Shown piece after piece: positions 33,483 to 42,730 of a DNA stretch of 64,000 bases. Under the pieces are notes generated by a model that was not told the origin of the DNA, did no database searches, and was given only the letters and a program-made list of their open reading frames with translations. Numbering within the stretch: position 1 is the first letter of the stretch; every line of letters starts with the position of its first letter. The position numbers and the translations under genes are program-made. This stretch comes from Aneurinibacillus uraniidurans (lineage in GTDB: Bacteria; Bacillota; Bacilli; Aneurinibacillales; Aneurinibacillaceae): positions 2,082,501 to 2,146,500 of the forward strand of contig NZ_CP116902.1 in NCBI RefSeq assembly GCF_028471905.1, written 5' to 3'.

Positions 33483-34025
33483 ATGCAGATCGGGAAAAAA
33501 ATAAAAAATTTACGCTTAAAAAAAGGACTAACGCAGGAAGAGCTAGGAGAACGGACTGATTTAAGTAAAGGATACATCTCCCAACTCGAACGGGATTTAA
33601 GCTCCCCCTCTCTCGAAACGTTTTTTCATATTCTTGAAGTGCTCGGCTGTACTCCGAATTCGTTCTTTAATGAAGAAGAACGGGAACAAAAAGTCGTGTA
33701 TAGCGAAGAAGAACAAACCGGTTTCACGGATGAGGAGCGCGGCTATCATATTCAATGGCTCGTGCCAGAGTCTAATGAAAAAGAAATGGAGCCGATTCAT
33801 CTGCTGCTTCAGGAAAAAGGAGAATTTAAAAAGTTTGAACCATCACTTTCCGAGACGTTCGCGTATGTACTGCGCGGGCGCATTGCCGTTCGGCTTGGTA
33901 AGCACGTATATCATGCCAAGGCCGGGGAAGCGATCTATTTCCATGCATCCGATGAACATCAGATTGTAAACGATGACACGGGCCCATCCGAACTCCTTCT
34001 CGTTGCGACCGAATCATATTTGTAA
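33483..34025 (+). CDS. XRE-cupin transcriptional regulator of polyamine uptake
   Basis: A 180-residue regulator. The N-terminal HTH_3 domain (IGKKIKNLRLKKGLTQEELGERTDLSKGYISQLERD, about residues 4-40) is followed by a linker and a C-terminal cupin (about residues 105-178, ending in HASDEHQIVNDDTGPSELLLV). The architecture is that of PuuR-like and related regulators that sense small ligands. ATG at 33483 was chosen for the GAAGGAG site. It lies 36 bp before potA in the same direction and probably controls the operon, likely sensing polyamines. The repeated AAGTTT-type sites upstream are candidate binding sites. Confidence 0.88.
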   Translation: MQIGKKIKNLRLKKGLTQEELGERTDLSKGYISQLERDLSSPSLETFFHILEVLGCTPNSFFNEEEREQKVVYSEEEQTGFTDEERGYHIQWLVPESNEKEMEPIHLLLQEKGEFKKFEPSLSETFAYVLRGRIAVRLGKHVYHAKAGEAIYFHASDEHQIVNDDTGPSELLLVATESYL

Positions 34026-34061
34026 GCACAACTCTACTAATTTGAACAAGGAGTCATAGCT

Positions 34062-35171
34062 ATGAACACAACGAACACGATTATTCGCTTTGAACATGTT
34101 ACAAAGCAATATGATGAAGATGCGCCTGTGCTTGATAATGTCAGCTTTGAAATTGAGCGCGGGAAATTCTACACCCTCCTCGGCCCATCCGGCTGTGGAA
34201 AAACGACGATTCTCCGCCTTATTGCCGGCTTTACTGAGCCATCTCATGGAAACATTTATTTTAACGGCACAGTGATCAATCACGTTCCAGCGAATGAACG
34301 TCAAGTAAATACAGTATTCCAGGATTATGCCCTTTTCCCCCACCTCAACGTCTTTGAAAATGTAGCGTTTGGCCTGCGCATTAAAAAAATGAAAGAAGCT
34401 GCGATTCAGGCGAAAGTAAAAGAAGCCCTTCGCTTCGTTAACCTGGACGGTTATGAAAAACGGGAAATTAGTGAAATGTCCGGCGGGCAGCGACAACGGG
34501 TTGCAATTGCTCGGGCGATCGTGAATGAGCCGGAAGTCATCTTGCTTGATGAGCCGCTGTCCGCACTTGATCTGAAGCTTCGAACAGAGATGCAGTATGA
34601 GCTGCGTGAGCTGCAGCAGCGTCTGGGCATTACATTTATTTTTGTTACGCACGATCAGGAAGAGGCGCTGGCGATGTCCGATGAGATTTTTGTGCTCAAT
34701 GAAGGTAAAATCCAGCAAAGCGGCACCCCGACAGACATTTATGATGAGCCGATCAACCGCTTTGTCGCAGATTTTATCGGAGAATCGAATATCGTGTCGG
34801 GGAAAATGATTGATGATTTCCGCGTGGAATTCGCCGGGAAGCAGTTTGAGTGTGTCGATCAGGGCTTCAACCGAGATGAACCGATTGAAATCGTGATTCG
34901 ACCGGAAGACCTGGAAGTAACAACACGTGAAAATGGAAAACTTCAGGTACGAGTTGACTCCCAGCTATTCCGGGGCGTCCATTATGAGATTTGCTGCTAT
35001 GATGAAGGCGGAAATGAATGGCTCGTCCACTCTACCCGCCAGGCAGTTGTCGGCGAAACGGTAGGTCTCTATTTCGATCCAGAAGCGATCCATGTTATGC
35101 GCTTCGGCGAAACAGAAGAAGAATTCGATAAGCGGCTCGAATCGTACGATGAGGTTCACCATGCAAAATAG
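34062..35171 (+). CDS. potA: Spermidine/putrescine ABC transporter ATP-binding protein
   Basis: A 369-residue ABC ATPase. Walker A is GPSGCGKTT, the signature is [14 protein letters not shown], Walker B is [12 protein letters not shown] and the switch is in THDQEEA. It has the C-terminal TOBE-type regulatory domain (about residues 260-350). All regions match the PotA group of the CUT1/MalK-like subfamily. It is the first transport gene of the operon, 36 bp after the cupin regulator, and its stop overlaps the start of potB. PotA energises uptake of spermidine/putrescine. Confidence 0.95.
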   Translation: MNTTNTIIRFEHVTKQYDEDAPVLDNVSFEIERGKFYTLLGPSGCGKTTILRLIAGFTEPSHGNIYFNGTVINHVPANERQVNTVFQDYALFPHLNVFENVAFGLRIKKMKEAAIQAKVKEALRFVNLDGYEKREISEMSGGQRQRVAIARAIVNEPEVILLDEPLSALDLKLRTEMQYELRELQQRLGITFIFVTHDQEEALAMSDEIFVLNEGKIQQSGTPTDIYDEPINRFVADFIGESNIVSGKMIDDFRVEFAGKQFECVDQGFNRDEPIEIVIRPEDLEVTTRENGKLQVRVDSQLFRGVHYEICCYDEGGNEWLVHSTRQAVVGETVGLYFDPEAIHVMRFGETEEEFDKRLESYDEVHHAK

Positions 35172-35952
35172 AATTCGTAACGTATATCTCGCTCCTTATT
35201 TGCTCTGGATTGTGCTGTTTGTGATTGCCCCTCTTTTACTTGTCCTCTACTATTCGTTTTTTGACATTGAGGGGCACTTTACGCTAGCGAATTATGAGAA
35301 GTTTTTTACGCCCGTTTATTTAAAAATGACGCTGAGCTCATTCTGGTATGCCTTTCTTATTACGGCATTCTCGCTGTTGATTGCGTATCCGACCGCATAT
35401 TTCTTGACCAAGACAAAGCATAAGCAATTATGGCTGCTGCTCATTATTTTACCAACATGGATCAACCTGCTGCTGAAAGCTTATGCGTTTCTGGGGATTT
35501 TCGGTACATACGGAACAGCAAACGCCCTGTTAGAAGTGCTCGGTATCGGCAAAAAACAAATCTTATTTACCGATTTTAGTTTTTTGTTTGTATCGGTCTA
35601 TATTTTTATTCCGTTTATGATTTTACCGATTTTCAATGCGCTTGAGAAATTGAATCCATCGTTTATCGATGCAGCCCGCGACCTGGGAGCATCTTCATGG
35701 ACGACATTTCGCCGTGTGATTTTCCCGCTGACACTTGATGGCGTAAAATCAGGCTGCCAAGCGGTATTTATTCCAGCTCTGTCATTGTTTATGATCACCC
35801 GTCTCGTTGCCGGTAACCGGGTCATTACGCTTGGGACTGCGATCGAACAGCACTTCCTCGTAACACAAGATTGGGGAATGGGCGCAACCATTGCCGTCTT
35901 CCTCATCCTTGCCATGGTGATCATTATGATCGTAACAGGAAAGCGGAAGTGA
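35161..35952 (+). CDS. potB: Spermidine/putrescine ABC transporter permease PotB
   Basis: A 263-residue permease with six membrane helices and the cytoplasmic EAA loop ([22 protein letters not shown], about residue 180) that contacts PotA. ATG at 35161 overlaps the potA stop (CACC-ATG-CAAAATAG) and has GAGG 6 bases upstream, so translation is coupled; the frame opens 69 bases earlier within potA and is not used. It is followed by potC. Substrate range is expected to be spermidine and putrescine by operon context. Confidence 0.94.
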   Translation: MQNRIRNVYLAPYLLWIVLFVIAPLLLVLYYSFFDIEGHFTLANYEKFFTPVYLKMTLSSFWYAFLITAFSLLIAYPTAYFLTKTKHKQLWLLLIILPTWINLLLKAYAFLGIFGTYGTANALLEVLGIGKKQILFTDFSFLFVSVYIFIPFMILPIFNALEKLNPSFIDAARDLGASSWTTFRRVIFPLTLDGVKSGCQAVFIPALSLFMITRLVAGNRVITLGTAIEQHFLVTQDWGMGATIAVFLILAMVIIMIVTGKRK

Positions 35953-35962
35953 GGGTGGGTCG

Positions 35963-36772
35963 ATGATGAAGCTAAAACGAAATCTATCAAATGTATATTT
36001 ATGTGTTGTATTTGTCATTTTGTATGCACCGATCTTTTATTTGACATATTACTCGTTCAACAGCGGCGGGTCCATGCATGAATTTGAAGGCTTTACACTG
36101 AAATGGTACGAGGAAGTGTTTCATGATACGCGTTTGCTCATTATTGTGCTAAATACGCTTGTGATCGCCCTTCTATCCGCAGCGCTCTCGACAATACTTG
36201 GCGTAGCCGGGGCATTGGCTATTCACCATGTTAGACGGCATCAAGCAAAGAACATGCTGCTTTCGTTGAACAATGTATTGATTGTAAGCCCGGATATTAT
36301 TATTGGTGCGTCTTTTCTCATCCTATTTACCATTGCGGGTATTAAGCTTGGCTTTACATCGGTATTATTGTCGCATATCGCCTTTAGTGTACCAATTGTG
36401 GTCATTATGGTGCTGCCGAAGCTGCAGGATATGAGCCCAACGCTGATCGATGCGGCTCGTGATTTAGGAGCAAGTCAGTGGGATGTACTGACGAAAGTGG
36501 TCCTGCCGGTTATTACACCCGGAATTTTCGCAGGATTTTTTATGGCATTGACGTATTCCCTTGATGATTTTGCGGTTACATTCTTTGTGACAGGGAACGG
36601 ATTCTCAACGTTATCCGTTGAAATCTATTCACGCGCTCGCCAAGGTATCGCCCTTAACATTAACGCACTGTCCACGCTTATTTTCCTGTTTACGATTGTA
36701 CTGGTCATCGGCTATTACTTCATTAATAAGCGCAGCAACGGTCGAGCGAAAGGAGCTGGATTACGTCCATGA
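35963..36772 (+). CDS. potC: Spermidine/putrescine ABC transporter permease PotC
   Basis: A 269-residue permease with six helices. The family EAA loop ([22 protein letters not shown], about residue 165) is present, as is NSGGSMHEFEGFTLKWYEEVF near the N-terminus, typical of PotC. It starts 10 bp after potB with a GAGGGTGGG site, and its stop overlaps the potD start by 4 bp (ATGA). Partners PotB in the membrane channel. Confidence 0.95.
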   Translation: MMKLKRNLSNVYLCVVFVILYAPIFYLTYYSFNSGGSMHEFEGFTLKWYEEVFHDTRLLIIVLNTLVIALLSAALSTILGVAGALAIHHVRRHQAKNMLLSLNNVLIVSPDIIIGASFLILFTIAGIKLGFTSVLLSHIAFSVPIVVIMVLPKLQDMSPTLIDAARDLGASQWDVLTKVVLPVITPGIFAGFFMALTYSLDDFAVTFFVTGNGFSTLSVEIYSRARQGIALNINALSTLIFLFTIVLVIGYYFINKRSNGRAKGAGLRP

Positions 36773-37842
36773 AGCAGCTAACACGTATGTTTATCCTTTT
36801 GTTTGCCGTCGCGTTTGCCTTGATGTTTGTAACATCCCGCCTTAATTCAACACAGGGCTATACTGGTGCTAATACGCTGACGGTGTATAACTGGGGTGAT
36901 TATATCGATCCAGAACTCATAACAGAATTTGAAAAAGAAACCGGAATTAAAGTCATCTATCAAACCTTTGATTCAAATGAAGCCATGATCACGAAAATCG
37001 CGCAAGGTGGAACAACATTCGATGTCGCTGTTCCGTCTGAATATACGATCAGCAAGATGAAGGAAGAGAATCTCCTTCTGCCGATTGATCATGCTAAAAT
37101 TCCGAACTTGAAAAACATTAACCCGCGCTTTCTTAATTTATCGTTCGATCCAAATAATACATACTCCGTCCCCTACTTCTGGGGAACGGTTGGGATTGTA
37201 TACAACCCTGAAATGCTCGGGGGTAAAAAGATTACGAAGTGGAATGACTTGTGGAGCCCGGATTTACGCAATCAGATTTTACTCGTAGACGGTGCGCGTG
37301 AAGTGATGGGCATGGGGCTGAACAGTCTGCACTACTCGTTAAATGATACGAATGAAGCGCATCTTCAGGAAGCAAAGCAAAAGCTGACGACTCTAATGCC
37401 GAACGTAAAAGCTATTGTCGGGGATGAAATTAAAATGCTGCTTGCCAATGAAGAAGCTGCTGTCGGTGTGGTCTGGTCGGGAGATGCAAGTGAAATTATG
37501 GGCCAGAACGAAAAGCTTGATTATGTTGTACCGGAGGAAGGCTCAAACTTATGGTTTGATAACATGGTCATTCCGAAAACAGCTAAAAACATCGAAGGTG
37601 CTCATAAATTTATTAACTTCATGCTCGATCCGAAGCATGCCGCACAAAATGCTGAATATGTAGGCTACTCGACACCGAATGAAAAAGCGTTGGCCTTCTT
37701 ACCAAAAGATATCGCAGAAGATGAACGATTTTACCCAAGTCCAGACGTAACAGGAAAACTTGAAGTATATGAAAACCTTGGCAAGCGTATGCTCGCCCAT
37801 TATAATGAACTGTTCCTGGAGTTCAAAATGCATACAAAATAA
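36769..37842 (+). CDS. potD: Spermidine/putrescine-binding protein PotD
   Basis: A 357-residue extracytoplasmic binding protein of the PotD type. The N-terminus has a hydrophobic segment (about residues 7-22) but no lipobox Cys, unlike many Gram-positive solute-binding proteins, so it may remain anchored by the uncleaved helix. The mature part has TVYNWGDYIDPELI (about 42), the ligand-site acidic residues in FDSNEAM and WSGDASEIM, and SYSVPYFWGT-like YFWGTVGI. It overlaps potC by 4 bp and is the last gene before a strong terminator. Confidence 0.93.
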   Translation: MKQLTRMFILLFAVAFALMFVTSRLNSTQGYTGANTLTVYNWGDYIDPELITEFEKETGIKVIYQTFDSNEAMITKIAQGGTTFDVAVPSEYTISKMKEENLLLPIDHAKIPNLKNINPRFLNLSFDPNNTYSVPYFWGTVGIVYNPEMLGGKKITKWNDLWSPDLRNQILLVDGAREVMGMGLNSLHYSLNDTNEAHLQEAKQKLTTLMPNVKAIVGDEIKMLLANEEAAVGVVWSGDASEIMGQNEKLDYVVPEEGSNLWFDNMVIPKTAKNIEGAHKFINFMLDPKHAAQNAEYVGYSTPNEKALAFLPKDIAEDERFYPSPDVTGKLEVYENLGKRMLAHYNELFLEFKMHTK

Positions 37843-37844
37843 GT

Positions 37845-37882
37845 AAAAGCCTGACGAATCTATCAGATTTCGTCAGGCTTTT
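37845..37882 (+). terminator. Terminator of pot operon
   Basis: AAAAGCCTGACGAA (37845-37858) / TTCGTCAGGCTTTT (37869-37882), 14-bp perfect stem followed by further T. It starts three bases after the potD stop. Confidence 0.9.
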
Positions 37883-37897
37883 TTGGTCATATACTCT

Positions 37898-37996
37898 TTA
37901 TCGAATATCGTTTTTATCTAAATATTTCAAGAGAAAATGGACAAGATACGCTACGATCCCGAATGAAAGCACAAGATAAATCGCTACCTTTAACAA
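37898..37996 (-). CDS. Candidate 32-residue small membrane protein
   Basis: A minus-strand frame from TTG at 37996 to TAA at 37898. The first 24 residues (MLKVAIYLVLSFGIVAYLV and onward) form one membrane helix, followed by a charged tail KYLDKNDIR. GGAG lies about 13 bases upstream of the TTG, further than usual. It is too short for normal gene calling and lies between the potD terminator and clpE. Function unknown; comparable short membrane peptides exist in this region at 40460-40534. Low certainty because of the poor start. Confidence 0.4.
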   Translation of the reverse strand: MLKVAIYLVLSFGIVAYLVHFLLKYLDKNDIR

Positions 37997-38142
37997 GTTG
38001 CCAGATCACTCCTATAATAAAAAATCATGTTTGTTCCGCTTATTCTTTTCCAACATTTTAATATGGGCTTGTTTATCTCGCAAGCCTTTTGACAGAATGC
38101 TTGCAACGTTTAAACATGATTTCTTAGGCATGATCCCCGGAT

Positions 38143-40284
38143 TTATGATTTTTTTACAGCTTTGCATTCATGATCTTCTACGATAATCTCGATCTGCTTC
38201 ACGTCGCCTTCTTCAATCAACAGGTCAGCAATACGGTCTTCAATCTCCTGCTGGATGACCCGACGCAATGGACGAGCGCCAAAGGCAGGGTGATAGCCGC
38301 GATCTGCCAGCATCTCTTTCACCTCTGCTGTAACTGTGACAGCAATCCCCTGTTCGTACAATTCACTCAGGCTATCAGCAAGCATTACGTCGACAATTTG
38401 TACGAGATCTTGTTTTGCCAACTGATTAAACGAGATCACGGCATCAAAACGATTCAGGAATTCTGGTTTAAAGTAAGCTGTAAGCGAATCAGTAACGGTT
38501 GCAGGCTCCACCTTGCTTTCAGCCTCAAATCCGACTGTGATTTTCCGCTCCGCTACTCCTGCGTTGCTCGTCGCAATTACGACCGTATCTTTAAAGTTCA
38601 CTGTGCGGCCCTGGCTGTCTGTCAGACGTCCGTCTTCGAGAATTTGCAGGAACATGTTCAACACATCCGGATGCGCTTTTTCAATCTCATCCAGCAGAAT
38701 AATGCTGTATGGATTGCGGCGTACGCGTTCAGTCAGCTGGCCCGCTTCTTCATGGCCGACATAGCCTGGTGGTGAGCCGATCAGTTTAGAGACAGAATGT
38801 TTCTCCATGTATTCACTCATATCAAGGCGAATCATTGATTCTTTCGTGCCAAATAGCTCCTCGGCAAGCACACGGGTCAGCTCGGTTTTACCGACACCAG
38901 TCGGACCGACAAACAGGAACGAAGCAATTGGTCGATTTTTCGGCTTCAGTCCGGTGCGGCTGCGACGGATCGCTTTTGTTACCTGCTTAACGGCATCTGG
39001 CTGACCAATTACTCGTGCTGCAAGCTGTGCTTCCAGGTTCTGCATTTTTGTCTGTTCTGCGCTTTGCAATTTTCTAACCGGGATCCCCGTTTTTCGTTCA
39101 ATAATGTCTTGAATATCTTCTACGGTTACATCCGTGCGTGCCACCTCGCCTTTATGACGATCAAGCTGTTCGAGAATGTGCATTTCTTCATCGCGAAGTT
39201 TGGCAGCACGTTCATATTCCTCTTTCACAGTAGCCGCTTGTTTCTCCTCGACAATCTCACGTAACCGTGCATGCTGCGCTTCTGTGTCATGCCCGGCTGT
39301 GCGCAAGTTCACTTTGGAACCTGCTTCATCAAGCAGGTCAATCGCTTTATCTGGCAGGAAACGATCCTGGATGTAACGATGTGACAGCTCAACGCAGGCA
39401 CGAATCACTTCATCCGAATACGCCACTTCATGATACGCTTCGTATTTCGGACGCAGACCTTGCAGAATTTTGATCGCTTCTGGGACAGTTGGTTCTTTGA
39501 CCATGACCGGCTGGAAGCGACGTTCGAGGGCAGCGTCTTTTTCAATCTGACGGTATTCTTTCAGTGTCGTTGCTCCGATTACTTGCAGCTCGCCCCTTGC
39601 AAGCGCTGGTTTCAGAATGTTGCCTGCATCCATTGAGCCTTCTGCTGAACCAGCACCGACGAGTAGATGAATTTCGTCAATGAACAAAATGACATTTTTA
39701 CGTGCCTGTAGTTCGGTAATAATTTGCTTCATTTTTTCCTCGAATTGTCCTCGGATGCCCGTGCCTGCGACAAGTGAAGCGACATCGAGTGTATACACAA
39801 CTTTATTGCGAAGTTTGGTTGGAACGTCTCCGTCAGAAATTCTGACAGCTAATCCTTCAGCGATCGCGGTCTTTCCGACGCCTGGTTCACCGAGTAAGAC
39901 CGGATTGTTTTTCGTGCGACGGTTTAAAATTTCAATAATGCGCTCAATCTCATGATCGCGGCCAATTACCGGATCAATCAACCCGGCTTTTGCTGCTTCG
40001 CTCAAATTGCGTCCTGCGCTATCAAGAATGCCACCTTGCTGCGGTACAGCCATTGGTGAATGTTCAGCTCCCATCCCTTCGTTGGCAGGCGGCATTGAGA
40101 ATCCTTTAAAAAGTGCATCCATGCCCGAGAAATTCGGGAATGACCCAGCTCCTGCTGGCATGCCCATTTTATTTGCAAATGTTGTATAGCAGTCACGGCA
40201 GAGATGCACCTTCTGCGTGTGATTTTGACGCTGCATCGTAACAAATACATGCGCCTGTTTTTGATTGCAGTTTTGACAAAGCAT
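38143..40284 (-). CDS. clpE: ATP-dependent Clp protease ATP-binding subunit ClpE
   Basis: A 713-residue AAA+ unfoldase. The N-terminal zinc finger has two Cys pairs (CQNC about residues 3-6 and CRDC about 29-32), the mark of ClpE rather than ClpC. Walker A of domain 1 is [13 protein letters not shown] and Walker [15 protein letters not shown]; a UVR/coiled-coil middle region ([28 protein letters not shown]) follows. Domain 2 has [13 protein letters not shown] and [13 protein letters not shown], and the C-terminus has [16 protein letters not shown]. It works with ClpP in heat-stress proteolysis. The promoter carries two CtsR heptad pairs, so CtsR control is expected. B. subtilis ClpE is 699 residues. 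Confidence 0.97.
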   Translation of the reverse strand: MLCQNCNQKQAHVFVTMQRQNHTQKVHLCRDCYTTFANKMGMPAGAGSFPNFSGMDALFKGFSMPPANEGMGAEHSPMAVPQQGGILDSAGRNLSEAAKAGLIDPVIGRDHEIERIIEILNRRTKNNPVLLGEPGVGKTAIAEGLAVRISDGDVPTKLRNKVVYTLDVASLVAGTGIRGQFEEKMKQIITELQARKNVILFIDEIHLLVGAGSAEGSMDAGNILKPALARGELQVIGATTLKEYRQIEKDAALERRFQPVMVKEPTVPEAIKILQGLRPKYEAYHEVAYSDEVIRACVELSHRYIQDRFLPDKAIDLLDEAGSKVNLRTAGHDTEAQHARLREIVEEKQAATVKEEYERAAKLRDEEMHILEQLDRHKGEVARTDVTVEDIQDIIERKTGIPVRKLQSAEQTKMQNLEAQLAARVIGQPDAVKQVTKAIRRSRTGLKPKNRPIASFLFVGPTGVGKTELTRVLAEELFGTKESMIRLDMSEYMEKHSVSKLIGSPPGYVGHEEAGQLTERVRRNPYSIILLDEIEKAHPDVLNMFLQILEDGRLTDSQGRTVNFKDTVVIATSNAGVAERKITVGFEAESKVEPATVTDSLTAYFKPEFLNRFDAVISFNQLAKQDLVQIVDVMLADSLSELYEQGIAVTVTAEVKEMLADRGYHPAFGARPLRRVIQQEIEDRIADLLIEEGDVKQIEIIVEDHECKAVKKS

Positions 40285-40320
40285 ATGTCTGCCTCCTTTA
40301 TTGTATCTGTTTTATCTGAC

Positions 40321-40376
40321 ATTGACTTTCTTTGACCTTATAGTTTGATTATATACTGACCTTTCCTGACTTTCAA
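40321..40376 (-). promoter_or_regulatory. clpE promoter with two CtsR boxes
   Basis: Minus-strand TTGAAA (plus 40371-40376), 17-bp spacer, TATAAT (40348-40353). Box 1 on the plus strand is ATTGACT-TTC-TTTGACC (40321-40337), in RNA sense GGTCAAA-GAA-AGTCAAT, close to the CtsR consensus. Box 2 is ACTGACC-TTT-CCTGACT (40355-40371), occupying the spacer and touching the -35 box. Both fit repression of clpE by CtsR. Confidence 0.85.
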
Positions 40377-40408
40377 GAGGTGCTGCAAAAATTGTTTATA
40401 ATGAAAAA

Positions 40409-40453
40409 CGGAGTTAGCTCCATCGTAGATACGATGTATAAGCCAACTCCGCT
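40409..40453 (-). terminator. Bulged hairpin downstream of 24-residue ORF
   Basis: GGAGTT (40410-40415 region) pairs with AACTCC (about 40444-40449), with an inner perfect palindrome CATCGTA-GA-TACGATG. On the minus strand it is followed by GTTTTTC. It ends the small ORF at 40460. Confidence 0.55.
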
Positions 40454-40459
40454 GCAAGT

Positions 40460-40534
40460 TTAAAAACGTTTTACGATCTGGAACAGAATTGTCGTAACAA
40501 TAAGTGCCCCAACGGCTACAATCACAAACGTCAT
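40460..40534 (-). CDS. Candidate 24-residue small membrane peptide
   Basis: ATG at 40534 preceded by GGAAGAAGGG about 6 bases upstream, ending with TAA at 40460. The peptide is one hydrophobic helix (MTFVIVAVGALIVTTILF) followed by QIVKRF. It is closely followed by a hairpin with a T-run, so start, stop, ribosome binding site and terminator all fit a real gene between clpE and an MFS gene. Such peptides can be toxins of type I systems, subunits of larger complexes or regulators; nothing here distinguishes these, and no antisense RNA is evident. Confidence 0.55.
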   Translation of the reverse strand: MTFVIVAVGALIVTTILFQIVKRF

Positions 40535-40719
40535 ATATGTCCCTTCTTCCTGATAATGCTGTATTCTGCTCTTATCTTACCATATAAACATTTTATATGT
40601 TAGATTCACAGTGTAAACCGTGCCAATCCTGACAAACATATGGTTTTTCTTGCAATCAATCATATATTATCTTACTATTCTATATAATAATGAGAGAATT
40701 GGTGAGGAGGAAAGCACTT

Positions 40720-42018
40720 TTGAATAGGTTCAGCAAGCGATCGGTTCATTATGGTTGGATCATTCTTATCCTAATGACGCTTACCATCCTGGCAAGCATG
40801 GGGCTCGGACGCTTTTCTTTTGGTATTATGATTCCATTTATTCGCAATGATATGCAATTGTCTTACGCTTTAGTTGGCTATTTAACCACTGCACTTTTCT
40901 CTGGCTATCTTGTTGGCTCACTACTGGCGGGATCGTTTATTCATCGTTATCAGCATCGCCGGACGATTGTTTGCGGATTGTTCATCTTTTCCTCTGTACT
41001 ATTTATTTTTTCACGTATAACCAGCTTTGCCGCGATGATTGTACTTGTGTTTCTACTCGGCTTCCTCATTGGTATCCTGAACATTTCAGCGCTTGGTCTT
41101 TTATTTAACTGGTTTGCAGACCGTAAAAAAGGGATGGCCCTTGGCATTGCTAATGCCGGTGGCGGTGGCGGCATGGTATTTAGCGGGATGTTTGTCCCGT
41201 ATATGGTAAGCTACTCGCAGGCAGACAACGGGTGGCGGAACGCAACCTTGTTGTTTTTCGGCTTTTCGGCTGCCATCTGGCTCTTCTGTATGTTGTTTTT
41301 ACGGAATAATCCTACTGAAGTGAAGCTGAGCAAAATCGGGGCAACAGATCCTTGCATACATACGGAGTCAAGTACGCCAGAACATAGCGGCGAACAGGAG
41401 GAGACTACCTTCCGCGCTTTGTTTCGCAATCCTGTATTTATGATGCTTGGGGGCAGCTATTTTTTATGGGGATTTAGCTATTTGATCTTTACTACTTTTC
41501 TAGTGGATTATTTAATGGAAGGGCTGAATTATTCCAAAATAGAAGCAGGCGGATTATTCTCCCTTGCTGGCATCTCTAGCATTGTAAGCGGATTCATTTG
41601 TGGTGCCTTATCCGATCGATTCGGGCGAGTGCGAGTTCTGACCTGGATATACAGTGTACAAAGTACGCTACTTCTACTTCTCCTACTCCCCCATCCAGTT
41701 ACAATAACAGGATCTATATTTTTGTATGCGCTTACGTTATGGGGTGTTCCGACCTTAATGATGGCAAGTGTAGGCGACTTTCTCCCACCACGGGCTGTCC
41801 CGACCGGAATGGGGTTTCTGACTTTGTTTTTCAGCATCGGGCAGGCACTTTCTCCGCTTTGCACTGGCTGGGTCGTATCTGTTACCCATTCCTATACGAC
41901 CTCCTTCTTCATCTCAGCTATTTGCTGCGCAGTCGGTGCATTATTGTTGATGGGGTTGGCGCGAAAACAGTACCTTGTAGCCAAAAATGATGCTCTATCT
42001 GTTTCTAAATCACTTTAA
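40720..42018 (+). CDS. MFS transporter
   Basis: A major facilitator superfamily protein, about 432 residues from TTG at 40720 (GGAGG about 9 bases upstream), with an in-frame ATG 30 bases earlier. Twelve membrane helices are predicted. The N-terminal motif GRFSFGIMIPFIRNDMQLSYALVGYLTTA (about residue 25) and the loop 2-3 and 8-9 GxLSDRFGRVRVL (near residue 290) are typical. It resembles the OFA/YbfB-like transporters of organic anions or sugars, but the substrate is not assignable. It is followed 6 bp after its stop by a lipoprotein gene in the same direction. Confidence 0.85.
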   Translation: MNRFSKRSVHYGWIILILMTLTILASMGLGRFSFGIMIPFIRNDMQLSYALVGYLTTALFSGYLVGSLLAGSFIHRYQHRRTIVCGLFIFSSVLFIFSRITSFAAMIVLVFLLGFLIGILNISALGLLFNWFADRKKGMALGIANAGGGGGMVFSGMFVPYMVSYSQADNGWRNATLLFFGFSAAIWLFCMLFLRNNPTEVKLSKIGATDPCIHTESSTPEHSGEQEETTFRALFRNPVFMMLGGSYFLWGFSYLIFTTFLVDYLMEGLNYSKIEAGGLFSLAGISSIVSGFICGALSDRFGRVRVLTWIYSVQSTLLLLLLLPHPVTITGSIFLYALTLWGVPTLMMASVGDFLPPRAVPTGMGFLTLFFSIGQALSPLCTGWVVSVTHSYTTSFFISAICCAVGALLLMGLARKQYLVAKNDALSVSKSL

Positions 42019-42044
42019 AACTCATGCAAAAAGGGGAAGCTAAT

Positions 42045-42674
42045 TTGAAACGAATAGTTCCAATCATGTTATCGAGTGTTTTTTTACTAACAACTGGGTG
42101 TACTCCAGTTAATAAAACGAATGACAAAGAGATAAAAAGCGAAACTAAAGACAGTCAAAAGAAAAGCGATAAAAACAGTTCAGTAAATACCTCTGTCGAT
42201 CGAAAACATGATTTTACCTATCTTGAACAATTACCAAAAGATAAACTAGAGACGTACAACCAATTTCTAGAGGATGGTAATCTCGATCATTTAACAGATT
42301 TCACACCAGAACAGATTGTCTTACTCTATATGAACTTAGTATTGAAACATGAAACTGATAAAATATATGCGCTAACTTACAATAATGGTCAACTTCCTTC
42401 TCTTGATAGATTCAAAGATGAATACGACCATTACTTATCTGAATATTTAAACGAAGATTATTTAGCATATCGATTTTATGACTCCATTTCAGTAGATGAG
42501 GAAACAAGAAAAAAGGACAGCCTTGTGGTCCAAATTAAAATTACGTATGGGACTACAACACGGGTTGTAAATTACGGATTAAAAAGGGAACAAAATGTTT
42601 GGAAACTGGACTTATACCATTTAGTAAAAGACTCAAAGAAAAGGGCAAAAAAATGTGAAGAAGCAGGAAGCTGA
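42045..42674 (+). CDS. Lipoprotein of unknown function
   Basis: A 209-residue protein from TTG at 42045, with AAGGGG about 9 bases upstream. The signal peptide ends in LLTTGC (Cys about residue 18), a lipobox. After a Lys/Ser-rich low-complexity linker (residues about 22-55) comes a globular region with charged and aromatic residues, including FTPEQIVLLYMNLVLKHETDKIYALTY and TTRVVNYGLKREQNVWKL. I do not recognise the family. It follows the MFS gene closely and may be cotranscribed. It would be anchored on the outer face of the membrane. Confidence 0.75.
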   Translation: MKRIVPIMLSSVFLLTTGCTPVNKTNDKEIKSETKDSQKKSDKNSSVNTSVDRKHDFTYLEQLPKDKLETYNQFLEDGNLDHLTDFTPEQIVLLYMNLVLKHETDKIYALTYNNGQLPSLDRFKDEYDHYLSEYLNEDYLAYRFYDSISVDEETRKKDSLVVQIKITYGTTTRVVNYGLKREQNVWKLDLYHLVKDSKKRAKKCEEAGS

Positions 42675-42695
42675 TTGGTCGCTCCCTGCTTTTTC
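42660..42695 (+). terminator. Terminator overlapping lipoprotein stop
   Basis: AAGCAGG (42661-42667) / CCTGCTT (42685-42691) followed by TTTTC. The stem begins inside the last codons of the lipoprotein gene. Confidence 0.7.
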
Positions 42696-42730
42696 CCACT
42701 TGTATTCATCTGTTTCTAAGTTGTTTTCAA

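Noticed and set aside
38170-38775. 201-codon plus-strand ORF
   Set aside because: Antisense to conserved clpE sequence.
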